From Acanthacorydalis orientalis (lineage: Eukaryota; Arthropoda; Insecta; Megaloptera; Corydalidae): 64,000 nt of DNA. Below, in pieces: positions 51,351 to 63,247 of this stretch (the stretch's first letter is position 1; the number at the start of each line of letters is the position of its first letter). The notes beneath the pieces are model-generated. The model was not told where the DNA came from. It did no database searches and saw nothing but the letters and a program-made list of their open reading frames with translations. A program made the position numbers and the translations under genes. The stretch spans positions 5,689,001 to 5,753,000 of the forward strand of contig CM068318.1 of the NCBI GenBank assembly GCA_034766995.1. Reading direction: 5' to 3'.

Positions 51351-51596
51351 TAACATTTTAATTCCCTAATAATGTTTATTTATTCAAAATTTATATGTAT
51401 TTATTATATATAAAGTAGATATACTCATCCCAATATGAGACAGGTATTGCCACTCGAAGACAATAAAAATGATTTAACTGTTGTCTAAAATTCGGTATTC
51501 TCATCGACATTCTTATCATTGCTGATTAAAACTGACGTAGAATAAAGGTAGTCGAAATAAATAACGCCTCGTGTATTGCATTTGACTACATTAAAC

Positions 51597-51662
<66 letters not shown>

Positions 51663-52559
51663 AAATATAATTTCAGAACAGTATAAATAATTCATGAAAT
51701 TCGGTCTGATTATGAAAATATAGAGATGCTTCTTCTTCTCTTGAATTGCAAATTTCTAGAAATTTTCAAGCAATGAAATACGACAAGCATTAAAAACAAC
51801 ATGATGAAAAATTACAAAAGACTGACTGAAAAAATCATGTCATGCTGTGTATACTCAAACGTACGGTTGTTTTTCTCCTTTTCTCCTTTCTGAACATATT
51901 ACGTCAAGGTCTGTTGATTTCTCCTCTACCGGCTATGAATTAAATATACAAATGTGTATTTTACGTCCGTTTATCAATAAAATATCGAACGAACCCGGGA
52001 AAGTATTTATCGTCGATATTCTTTACTTTTTGATGAAAATACAAAGTTGTACAAGTATATAAATAGGAAAATGTGCCTTTAAATATATATATATATATAT
52101 ATGTTTAAGTATATATACATGTTGATGTAGACATAATTGTAGTGAAGCCATATTGTATTCAAATTTCAATTTTTAATTTATAATCTTTATATTTTTTTTT
52201 TCAATTTTTCTTCTTGTTCAAGATATTGTTATCTTATACATTCATATTTTGCTTCTTTTCTAATGTAATGTGAATATTGTTTAATTAATTTCTGGTTTTA
52301 AATTAAATTCGTTGGAAAGTATTGTTGTTTAAAAAATCCCTGATTAGTGAAAATGAGGTTGTAATAAATAACAACGAAATAGAAATATAAACACACACTT
52401 TATGTTTTATAATGTAAGAAGCGAAACGAACTAACTGTCTAAAAATAAAATTTCACAATTTACGAAAACCCTAAATGAATATTTTGAGATAAATGGAAAA
52501 AAACGTAACCACAAACATCTTGTTAAAAACAACACAAACATGTGTTCTTTTTTTCCGTA
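50481..52559. other. A+T-rich stretch with TA tracts
   Basis: TA tracts lie at 51285-51316, 51319-51338, 51600-51658 and about 52083-52102. The 71-codon frame at 51847-52062 is unrecognised. Confidence 0.6.
51600..51658. repeat. (TA)n microsatellite
   Basis: This is a pure TA tract of about 59 bp. Confidence 0.95.
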
Positions 52560-52900
52560 CACATATTACAGACAGACGCCGTTCAACGAAAAGCAGCGAA
52601 CCCACCCCCGAAACGAATATTAACCTATATCAACATGACGGAATTTCAATTGGGAGAGTAAATTCTCGAGTTAAATGGGGTGAACGTCACGAATATCTAC
52701 AACCCTTATCAGAGAAAGGAATGCAAAACATGCCAAGAATCCAATATGCGTTCATATTATAATACTTACAAAGTGTCCCTCTGGCAGAAAGGTAGTAATA
52801 TAAAGAGTATGCGCTATGCCGAATCCAAAGTCCAGCGTTTGTGATGCCGGCACACTATAAACGTTTTGGACATTTCTGCGAGCACCGAATTAATAAGACT
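52560..52900. other. GC-moderate block
   Basis: Complex sequence overlaps the 89-codon plus frame at 52493-52762. The peptide is polar and unrecognised. Confidence 0.4.
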
Positions 52901-52993
52901 GATCTGATTCATTAAACAACCTAGAATTATATTATGACATTCTTTTGTAAATATTCTTATCGCCACGTTTTTAAAAAATAACATACACCCACG

Positions 52994-53055
<62 letters not shown>

Positions 53056-54599
53056 TTGTGTGTATGTAGATATTAATGTAGCTGGAGGGTGTGTTAATAA
53101 GGGAAAGATATGTAAAACTGATCGCACACGTTCATAAAAAAGTGGTATTTTATCGCTTGGCCATTATTAAAAAATTCAATTAACGACCGATGACATAACT
53201 TCGTATCTGAAGTAAATCGAAATTTCATGTACGCATTAAAACGTCCTGAAATATGTTAGAGCGTGGTTTTTGAAAGAATGAATAATTAATTTTCCGATTG
53301 ATTTTTATTTTAAAAATGCTTGTCTCGCTAAACAAATCATTAGTAGTATCCGTTTAACACTTCTACACCCATGTATACATACATATATATATATATATAC
53401 ATACACATCTATATTTAAAACATTTTCCAAAATTTAATAACAAAATAATGATATCGGATATAAAACGTTTGTAATAAAAATATTTTAAATATATTTCAAT
53501 ATAAAAATAAAATAAAAATTTAAAAATAAAACGAATTAGATTGGTAAGATGACAAAATGTTTACCATTTCGGTCTTAATTTATAATTAAATTCATCTAAA
53601 ATGTAATTTGTAATAAGTGTTTACTTAAAATTTGTGCCAAAGTGTTAAATTTCTAGTTTTTCTATATATTTTTTCAATTTATTTGGAAACAGTTACAATG
53701 AAATTTATTTATAACAACTTAATACATTTTTAGTGCTGTATTTATTGAGAAATATTTCCATAGGTGATCACATTTGATCATAGTTATAAAAGAAGTATAA
53801 TATTTTTATAAAAATCATAATTTATGTAAATTTCTTACATTGATGGACACTAGAAATGAAAGGCTTAATATCAAAACCTCTTCTTGTAAAAGTACTGGTC
53901 ATAATACAGTTCCTAATACTGTTTTTAAAATAATTTCACATTTATATTTACTTTGACAAATTAATTATTCTCTCACTTCTCAGAGCACAAAAATTATTTC
54001 TGATCAAAATTTTTCTTTGTCACTTATGAGTATTTCTATAGCAATTTCATTGTTTTTAGATAGATAAGGTATAGAAATATTTAGTGTTCAAAGGCTGATT
54101 GCATTGTCATCGAAATGTGCATAAAAATAATTAAATATGGTTAACAATTATTTCTTAAACATTTATAGCCAGAAAAAAGTTGATGGTTTATTAAATAAAG
54201 AAATAATTTCTGAAAGAACAATCGTTTTTTATAATATAAATGAAATTATAAAAAATATGTCTAGAAAATTATGGACAGCAAGGAAAAATCGTACAAATTA
54301 AAAAAACAATTTAGAATGATTATACAAAAACCATTGAAAATTCGATTTATCTCATATTATTCAGTTAATATTTTATTTAAAAAAAGACAATTTTATGTTT
54401 TTAATCGAAAAATTCTCCTTTTAATGTACAAAATAGCGAAATAAAATAAAACAAAAACTTTAAAATAATGAATTCTAATTTGAATGAATCGTAATGTCTT
54501 AACAGAAATATATTATTATCTAATCTTGATCTCCTTTCTTGTCTTCAACTAATTTCCAATTTTCGATCTTGACATAGTTTTAATCGTATTGTTAATTAC
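52901..54599. other. A+T-rich stretch with TA tracts
   Basis: A TA tract at about 52999-53046 runs into TG units. A shorter tract lies at 53382-53399. No gene is recognisable. Confidence 0.6.
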
Positions 54600-54950
54600 A
54601 AATACTCCTCATCGATCAGAATGGAAAAAACGTTAATCGACGTGCGTGTTCGATTTGAAAGGTTCAAGCTACCACTTATATATGTCAAATTTTAAACTTT
54701 GCTGAACACAGTCTGTTTTCGTTTAATCATCGAAATAAGGGTACGTTTCGTGCTGTCACTTCTTCTACGATGACCACAGGGGAATAATACATGTTGTGTA
54801 CCATTACCAGCACGCAATTTAAACTAGCTCGGTGAAGTATTACTTTATCTATTGGTATTTAAATTAGAAACAAGTAAATGACTGCTAAAGAGACCTCATC
54901 TATCGCTAAATTGACAGGTTGATGAAGAGTGTACATGTGAGAATACACAT
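54600..54950. other. GC-moderate block
   Basis: The sequence is less A+T-rich, without an open frame worth calling. Confidence 0.4.
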
Positions 54951-54955
54951 CCATA

Positions 54956-54956
54956 C

Positions 54957-54990
<34 letters not shown>

Positions 54991-54992
54991 AT
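54956..54992. repeat. (TA)n then (GT)n microsatellite
   Basis: A TA tract of about 20 bp is followed by 6-7 GT units. Confidence 0.93.
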
Positions 54993-57297
54993 GTGCATGT
55001 TTAAAAATATTTGAAACTTAATATAAACTTACAAGTTCACTTTTGGTAAAAACATATTCTTACTTTAATAGTTAATTTATTTTCAATCAAAAATGTTCAA
55101 TAAAAAAAATTTTTTTTTGATTGTTACTCATAAATATTTATTCATATATTTTTCAAAACGTTAGGTCCCTGAAATTGATGAGTCACTTTTGAAATGTGTA
55201 TGAATAATAATCAAAAATAATCAGTAACTGATTATTAAACTTTTTATATAATTTTTTTTATGATTTTTAAAATCAATAAAAAAATATTTTATGAAAAGAA
55301 AACAATTCTTTAATTTAGTTGTTCTCATAGTTTGTAGAAAAAGTACAACACATTTATTTCTCAGTAGGGAGTGCAAACTAAATGTTCTTATTTACATTTT
55401 TGGTTAATCATTAACTGTTCAAGTATTCTAGTGAAAATATTTTTTTTAAATAAAAATAATAATTATATTTATGTATACTTTTAAAACAATACTCTATAAT
55501 TATAGTAGAAGAGTATCGTTTTTCTGTAAAATATCTGCATTAATCCCCAACTGATCCAGATTAAATTTTCAGATTCCTAAATATTTTTTTTATTTGCTAA
55601 TACTTGCCTAAAACTCTTAACTGACTTCAATATAAAATAATTTGAACAGTGTAAAAAAAATACAAAGTACATACAAAACTTTTCTAAAAAACGAATAAAC
55701 CTAGAAGTTCAAAAGTCTATGCAAAGAACAGCAACGGGACACAAACCTCTGGTGACATGATAAAAAGAGATCAAAATCAGACTCAAAATACATAAAAGTT
55801 TGTTCAATTTTGAATTTCAATCGTACACATCCTGACATTTTATATGATATCGTTTTAAGAACGAGCCATCCAGTCAAGACATGTCAAGAGAAATATATAG
55901 ACTCATTCTCCGAATCGATAAACAAAATTAAGTCTTATCGCAAGTCACGGATATAAAAGAGAGCTTTATATAACAATTTAATTTCGAACAGAATGTTTGT
56001 GTGACGACCGCTGTAAGCTCCATGCATCGTAAAACAGATAAAAACAGAACTCGAATAACTATTTAACTTTAATCACAATGTGTCCGTCGATGCCGTTGTT
56101 GCCAATAAAAAAGCAACAACAAGACAAAGAGACGATGATTTTAACAGAATACTGGCTGTAAATATCTACAAATTGGAATTTGATGCATGTGGTTTTTTTT
56201 CAATTAGTTCGATTTGAGGACATGGAATGTTTGAATTTTTAAAAATCATCGATGAGTACGAAAATATATCTACTGTATATGGACGGTCTTTTTTTTTAAA
56301 AAAAGATATATAAACTGTTATTGTTCAATAAATTGATAAAAGTGAAAATTATAATTCGACATTGCAAAAAATTAATTACAGTCTAAATTCTCAATTGAAT
56401 GTTTTTTTTTCCTTTTGTATGTCAACGAGTTACACAAAATATTCAGTTTGATTCTACAGTACATTTAACCCGATTACATTGTATTAGAGAATGTATGCTG
56501 CAGATCTCAATTCTGTGCAGTCAAATTACTGAAAATATTCTCCATTAAAATTTCAATACATGTTTTAATTGAAATTAACATTTATTTGTGTTTCATCGTT
56601 CTGAATGATACTTGTTATACTTTAATGAAACAATTTAATATTCTTCTATAACGAATTATACTTCACTATAATTTTTATATATTTTCAAACATAATAATAA
56701 AATAATTAAGAGCATTTTTTATTAACATTAATTCTGATAACAAACCATATATATATATATAGAAAAACCGGTAAATTTCATAAACGAATTTTTACTTATG
56801 AGCAGAATTACATTATTATATTTTCATAATACAGAGTTTTCCAATAAAGACAATTTTTTTTAAATTGAAATAAAACACAGAACTTGCGTTAAAATATCAA
56901 GTTACTTTATTTTGATTAATAGTTGGGTGTGTACCATTAAAAATGAAAAATAATATCGTTGAATATAAAAATAATTTTGTTGAATATGTAGGCATAATTA
57001 AAAATGGCAATGTCAAATCTTAACAAATGTCAGAAAAAAATACAGCTGTACATGACATCTGTGAAATATTACCTCTCAAAAAATTGCGTTCCTATTAAAA
57101 ACCCTTTTACATACAATATTATATACTATATTATTTTATTTTCTTAAAGTATAAGATCATAGATTATAGAAGTGTCTATGCCAACCCCATGCAGATATCA
57201 TAATTTTTCCTCTGAATTCATCTCTTTATTCAATCATCTTTATATAATCTCTTTTTATTATATAATAAACTTTAATTGTATTAAATAAAGCATTTAT

Positions 57298-57300
<3 letters not shown>
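54993..57300. other. A+T-rich stretch
   Basis: An A8T9 palindromic run lies at 55102-55118 and T9A7 at 56289-56304. The part at 55720-56160 is GC-moderate. No gene is recognisable. Confidence 0.55.
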
Positions 57301-57384
<84 letters not shown>

Positions 57385-57385
57385 A
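57301..57385. repeat. long interrupted (TA)n microsatellite
   Basis: About 78 bp of TA is interrupted once by TG at about 57331-57332 and followed by a few GT units. Confidence 0.94.
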
Positions 57386-58379
57386 TCTATACTATAATCA
57401 TATATCTTATATGACTTACAAGTTTATATAATACAGTAATAAACTTTGCATACCCTCCGTGCTGGCAAACTTAAGCCAGGGACTTGAAAATTTCAGTTTC
57501 AGTTTACACTGAAACTCGTCTTGTTAATACTGAATTTCATTAAATCAGTCTATTCAGACATTTCTGTTATATGTGTATAGCCACAATAGATAGAATAATG
57601 TTAATTATCTTTTTTATATTTTGTAAAAATTATTGATTTATAGTGAATCATATTTGATGTTATATTATTGATAGTAGACTGCTTTTAAAATGAAAATTAT
57701 TTTAGTTAGTATATTATTTCGTGATAATTAATTCGGAAAAAAGAAAAAGTAAATTCAAAATTGTGTTAATATAAAATAATATATTTTCTTGCAACTAAGA
57801 TATTTAAAATTTAATCCTGTAACGTAAAAAAAATCAATTATTTGATATTTTTGGAAAGATTTTATATTTAAATACAGTTAGGGGAAACTTTACACTTTAT
57901 CCACTGATTTAGTGTTTTTATTGAATGTAAATTCACTACAAGTTTATTTTCATAATTTTCGAGTTTAATTTTAAATTTGTAGGAGTTCATGTTTATAAAG
58001 TAGAAAGAACTATTATTTATTTTAATGTATTTGTAATTATTTAATATCTTAATTTAATAAAAATTTTATATTATAACTTTTTTTTATTAACAGTTTACAA
58101 ATTTATTGATTTGTGAAGAAAAAATTGTCTTTATAATTGTTTAAAAATCTGATTTTAATTTTGTTCTACACTTTTGTAAAGTACTGAAATTATAATGAAT
58201 TTTGTGTATTTATAATTAAAATACATTATTATTTTTAGTGTAGTTTGTTTTAAATTCAAAATAGTATTTCTTTTAACTCTAGTGTTTTTACTCGAGTAGT
58301 GTTTTTTTGTGATAAAAAAAGACGAATAATTATTGTTTGTGGTACAAAAAAAGGTATGTGTTTATAGACAAATGAAACG
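57386..58379. other. A+T-rich stretch
   Basis: A perfect hairpin has arms AGTTTCAGT at 57495-57503 and the complement at 57508-57516. No gene is recognisable. Confidence 0.6.
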
Positions 58380-58990
58380 GAATGAAATGTTCTCAGTGTG
58401 TATCGAAATTCACTCGATCCTGAACAGGCGACATCGACAGAAATGTGTAAATATTTATAACATTCTTTTAAGACCGACCCGTTTAGGTCTCGAGAGTTTA
58501 AAGGCTTAATCTAGAATCTTCTGATTGAGGGCTTCGTTTGCACTAAAAGAATCGTTAATACATATAACCACTAGAGTCCGTCGACGACGACGCTTCAATT
58601 TATACGGCAGTTAGTGTATACACAGGCTTTGGTGACGGTCATTTTTCCCACGAACGGTTCCGCCCTTTTCGCTACTACCCAATGCAGCCGTACTGTGTCC
58701 ACATTATTTGGATGGTTTGGGGTGATGGTTGTGCGCCACCACTTCACAATTCTTTTGTCTAGCAAAGCCTCGTTCGCCTGCCACGATAGCCCGCAGCTCT
58801 CCGCAATCATTAGAAGCGGTCTTATAATAATAGCTCCGGGGCACAGAGTTCTATTGAGAAACATAGCGCAGTCGAATAACCTTTATGTTATTTGTTGTTG
58901 CCGATTCGAAACGCGAACACTGCAACATTTGAATATGTACAGTTTGAAGATTATTCGGACGATCTCGTTTAGTTCCTGAAATGGTGCATG
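58380..58990. other. CpG-rich block open on both strands
   Basis: The plus strand is open at 58614-58979 (121 codons) and the minus strand at 58595-58864 (89 codons). The composition is exon-like, while the flanks are A+T-rich. The minus peptide includes MIAESCGLSWQANEALLDKR and WWRTTITPNHPNN, which look protein-like. I cannot assign either strand to a family. No splice sites clearly bound it. It may be a coding exon, a decayed gene or a conserved non-coding element. Confidence 0.35.
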
Positions 58991-59282
58991 CTGCAATTTT
59001 ACGTCGATGCTGACTCATTCATGAATCGGGTGTACGGATGCAGATCTCATTGAGAGTATGTTCATATCTCTATTTTAATGAAATGAGTTTCAAACAAATT
59101 CGACGTTGCGCATTAATTTTATTCGAGTTCAGTTTATTAGATTGCTTATCGTATGTTGAACATTTTACTATTCACAGAATCAAATATCGTAGGCAATTAC
59201 AAAAATATTTTGCATACATTAACATCGATAAAAATGATAAAACTTAAATATATATGATAAGAAATGTGTACAAAATGTGACA

Positions 59283-59284
<2 letters not shown>
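58991..59284. other. A+T-rich stretch
   Basis: The 69-codon plus frame at 59038-59247 is unrecognised. Confidence 0.5.

Positions 59285-59342
<58 letters not shown>
59285..59342. repeat. (TA)n then (GT)n microsatellite
   Basis: A TA tract of about 40 bp is followed directly by 9 GT units. Confidence 0.95.
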
Positions 59343-59439
59343 TCGTATGCAGATGTTTGTTTCGACAAAGATAAAAACTTTTAAAAATAATATCAAATAC
59401 ACCAATAACAAAAAAAAGAACTGATTTCCCTCCTTAAAC

Positions 59440-59850
59440 AAAGTTCTTCGTCGCATCGAACACGGGCGTGAGATTTTTTTTATATTCACCCGACCATAAC
59501 ATTTTTGTATATAAATAACGTATAACTTTTTTCTACAGCGAAATATAAACCAATTTGCATACTGAATTCTCTTCAGTTGTACAGTTTTCACTTGTCAGAA
59601 CGGCATTAAATGTAAAGCGAAACACGACCTTGTTCTGAAACGAAAACCCCTCGTCGAGTACAAATTAGCTACGGGCGCGGACGGATATAATAAATTCCAG
59701 AAATACACAAATTGTCAGGGACGACGTCTACGTAACGAAAACAAGTCTGTTCATGTCTTAAAGCACAGGGGCCATTCACTTCGTTGTTTTTTTTTTTTTG
59801 TTGTGCTCGAGTCGCGGGCAGATCCGGTTATACTTCTCTTCTTTTCTTTT
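59440..59850. other. GC-moderate block
   Basis: CpG-containing sequence includes a T12 run near 59789. No recognisable protein is present. Confidence 0.4.
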
Positions 59851-60339
59851 TAATTTTCATGTCTCTCGGAATAGGTTTATTCTGTTCTTTCTCAAAAAAC
59901 GTTCTAAATGTTATAAAAAAAATAAATAACAATAATTGTTTATAATTTAACGATGATATTATAAGAAATTGTATTTGAAATATATAATTTAAATGCTTTA
60001 GTTAGTTTTTGTTAAGCGTATATTTCACTGAATGTCATTGATAATTGAAAGTATGTCTTGTTTTTTCAAGTTTGAAATTGGAACGGACAGTAAAGCTCTT
60101 GTCAACAGACGGAATTGTATTTAAAACCATCGAAAGAGAACGAATCAAAGCGAGTTTTCCGTTTCAATATAATGAATTTCTATCTTCATTGCATTCTACT
60201 TCAACCGTGGAACAATATTTCCGTAGTTCTATATCTAAGAATGTAATACGGCTTTATTTCTCGATATTGATATTTCGATACGGACCATGACTTTATTTAC
60301 AGGCCCATAAAAAATAAATAATATTACTGGTTTCTTGCG
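59851..60339. other. A+T-rich stretch
   Basis: The 81-codon plus frame at 60045-60290 is unrecognised. Confidence 0.5.
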
Positions 60340-60960
60340 TCGACATATGAGATATTGAACGGCCCTAACAAATATTTGTTGTTTTCCCTTAAGACCGGTA
60401 CTGCTGGTGGCGATAGTGAACGTTATAGCATCGTAGCAGCCACTCGTCTTGTGGTGTTGGCGGCGTAGATAAATATCATCAAAGAGAAGCAAGAAGAAGA
60501 AGTGGATGTAGGGAAAACGTCGAAAATGGGAACGGTGGCATGTAGGTAGATACGGTGGCTGTAACGGCGAGCCGAGCGGGCGGGGATTACTCGAAGCAAT
60601 CACGGCGGTGTAGTCCGTTAAACGGCGAGATAAATAAAACCCGCGTCGCGTGGAAAGAAAACAGCGAAGCGGCGGAGAGTGTCTGTTCGGAATGGCGGCA
60701 ATTAGTGTGACTTGTCGTCTCTCCGGTGCAACGGAAGAGATAGTGCTGCCTGAGACACACGATCCCTTATGTGGAGCCAGTAATCAAGTGACATCCTGAA
60801 TGAACGACCTCCTTTATATTACATATCATACGGTCGGGAATTTACTTTCACAGCACTGTTCTATTCCCGCGGACTCGATGACTTTAATCTCGATAGGTCT
60901 CACGACGACGTTTCCTTCGTTTTTATATAAATCATAAACCGAGAACATACACACTTGATT
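60340..60960. other. CpG-rich block with a short ORF
   Basis: This is one of the richest CpG blocks (60540-60720). A 35-codon plus frame runs from ATG at 60692, in a fair start context (CGGAATGGC), to TGA at 60797-60799. It begins MAAISVTCRLSG and is not a known peptide. The 122-codon minus frame at 60235-60603 is also unrecognised. A promoter or first-exon region is possible but not shown. Confidence 0.4.
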
Positions 60961-61839
60961 GTATTTTTGTTATTACGCCGAATATCCGAGTAGAATTTAT
61001 CTTTGTTGCTCCTCTAGCAGCGAATCAAATCGATTCATTTTTTTTTAATATGGAACGCGTGACGATATTTTTCGTTAACAATGATTGCTTCAATACGGAT
61101 AATTTTGTTAGTCAGGACAAACAAATATCGATGTTTGTATACTAGTTAAAATGTACAAATAAGTGACTATATACAGAAATAAATCTAAGAAAAGTACACA
61201 AATATTTTTTTTCAATCACCAAAAAACGTTTACCAAGAATTTATAAAAATATTTTTAGTTACAAATACCTGAAGGTTTAGGTGAACGTTGAAAGATGCTT
61301 CCAACCTAATGGCTACTCTGTTGAACCACCGTTAATATTTTATACGCCCTGAATATGTCTCGTATCGTATATTTTATGTTAAAAAAACGTACCCGCTATA
61401 AAAAAGATCAAAGGGAATTAATATATACAGCATTATACATTATTAAATAATCAACAGTGTGTTCCATTCCGTCATTAACTAAATATCTATTTGTTAGAAC
61501 GAAAGCTCGTTCTAGAGAATATTTCATAGACTAAAAGATATTTACGGAAAAATAAATATTCACAGACAATTTAAATTGTCTGTATGTTATTTTCATTCCC
61601 TGAATGTATATATTGAACTCATTAAAGTATAAAATCAGTAAAAATTTTAACAATAAATTTCAACTCTAATTAATTTAATTTGTTTATTTTACAGATGAAT
61701 ACTATTAGTTTTGAATTATTTTTTTTAAAAACATGAATATGAATTTTTGTTAATTACAATCATTAATAAAATCACATTGAAAAATATTTTAATATCAAAA
61801 TTCAATTTAAAAAGTGTTTTTTTGTTAATTTAATATAAA

Positions 61840-61842
<3 letters not shown>
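60961..61842. other. A+T-rich stretch with a 22-bp palindrome
   Basis: The interval 61562-61583 is a perfect palindrome with half-site ACAGACAATTT and no spacer. A pyrimidine-rich acceptor-like string ends at 61694. No gene is recognisable. Confidence 0.6.

Positions 61843-61918
<76 letters not shown>
61843..61918. repeat. interrupted (TA)n microsatellite
   Basis: About 76 bp of TA repeat has two CA interruptions. Confidence 0.94.
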
Positions 61919-62093
61919 GACAATGATATTGTAGACATCAATCAAAAAATCAGTTATTTCGTTTATAGTATGACAAATTGTACTTTTGGGAATTGTACGG
62001 ATGGTGTGTGGATTGATTTACAATCCTAAAAAGATATATTTCTCAATATATACGTTAATACATATGTGAAGGTAAATATATACATATATACAA

Positions 62094-62094
<1 letters not shown>

Positions 62095-62169
<75 letters not shown>
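62095..62169. repeat. (TA)37 microsatellite, longest pure tract
   Basis: This is an uninterrupted TA tract of about 75 bp. Confidence 0.95.
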
Positions 62170-62172
<3 letters not shown>

Positions 62173-62279
62173 CGTACGTACGTGTGTTTGTATGGAACAG
62201 ATAAGATTTGTACATAAAATGTATAAGAATAGAATAATCGTGTAAAATTTAATTTTAGTTTATTTTTAATATATTTACT

Positions 62280-62280
62280 A

Positions 62281-62347
<67 letters not shown>

Positions 62348-62361
62348 TATATATATATATA
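62280..62361. repeat. (TA)n tracts with GTAT interruptions
   Basis: Several TA runs are separated by TGTATGTATG and AAATAAATA. Frames at 62018-62375 on the minus strand are spurious Tyr-Ile readings of this region. Confidence 0.92.
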
Positions 62362-63175
62362 ACAAACTGATGCACAGATTTGGTTCTAGTGCTGAAAAAG
62401 ATATAAATAAAAAAATAAACTGTTATGTTCTCAGAAATGTGGGGCTATATAAGCTCACACTATATTAATAACGAATTTAATACACGAACCCGACGAACAT
62501 TCAACGAAAACAACAACTACAGGCTTTTGACTTAAATTGACATGGAGTGAATTTCATATAGCATCTGGAAATTACATCCAACGTTACTCCAGTCATTGCC
62601 GGATATAAATGTGTCCTAGAAAATATATTACCTACCAAAATAAAACACGGCGAGATTTTGGATACAAACTTAGACGACGAATCGACCAAATCATTACAAT
62701 CGAGTGAAAATCAATTATGATTTTTTTTAAAAAAAATATATATTTTTTTAAATAAGAACTATTACAAATGTTTACATATATTTGTAAAATTTCTCAAAAA
62801 AACGTTTTTATTGTTATTTGGAAATGCTAACTGACGTATTTTATACATATAGAAAAATATCGTACAAAAAATAATCTTTGTAAAAAAATAACATGGATTA
62901 GACATATATTTGAGTAATATTATTATTTCATATTTTTGCAATAAACATATAAGATACAAAAGAAACAAAGATATTTTTTCTATCTAGTTTTTATAAACTT
63001 ATATCAAAATAAAACTGAATTATGGTGTATATATATATATTCATAAAAGTGCAGACTTAATAAAGATAGAGCACGACCGTTCTCTGTTTTTATTTTTTTT
63101 TTGCTATGTGAAAAGGAAATTACAGTTAATTGAAAATTATTTGTAATATTTTTTATCGATTTCTGTCCCGTTCTC

Positions 63176-63177
<2 letters not shown>
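62362..63177. other. A+T-rich stretch
   Basis: A T8A8 palindrome lies at 62721-62736. The part at 62480-62700 is GC-moderate, with an unrecognised 62-codon minus frame (62501-62689). Confidence 0.55.
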
Positions 63178-63230
<53 letters not shown>

Positions 63231-63247
63231 GTATGTATCTATCTATA
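63178..63247. repeat. compound (TA)n(TGTA)n(TCTA)n microsatellite
   Basis: About 40 bp of TA is followed by TGTA/ATGT units and then ATCT units. Confidence 0.94.

Noticed and set aside
62018..62375. Overlapping minus-strand frames of 65 and 106 codons
   Set aside because: Almost entirely (TA)n read as Tyr-Ile; not a protein.
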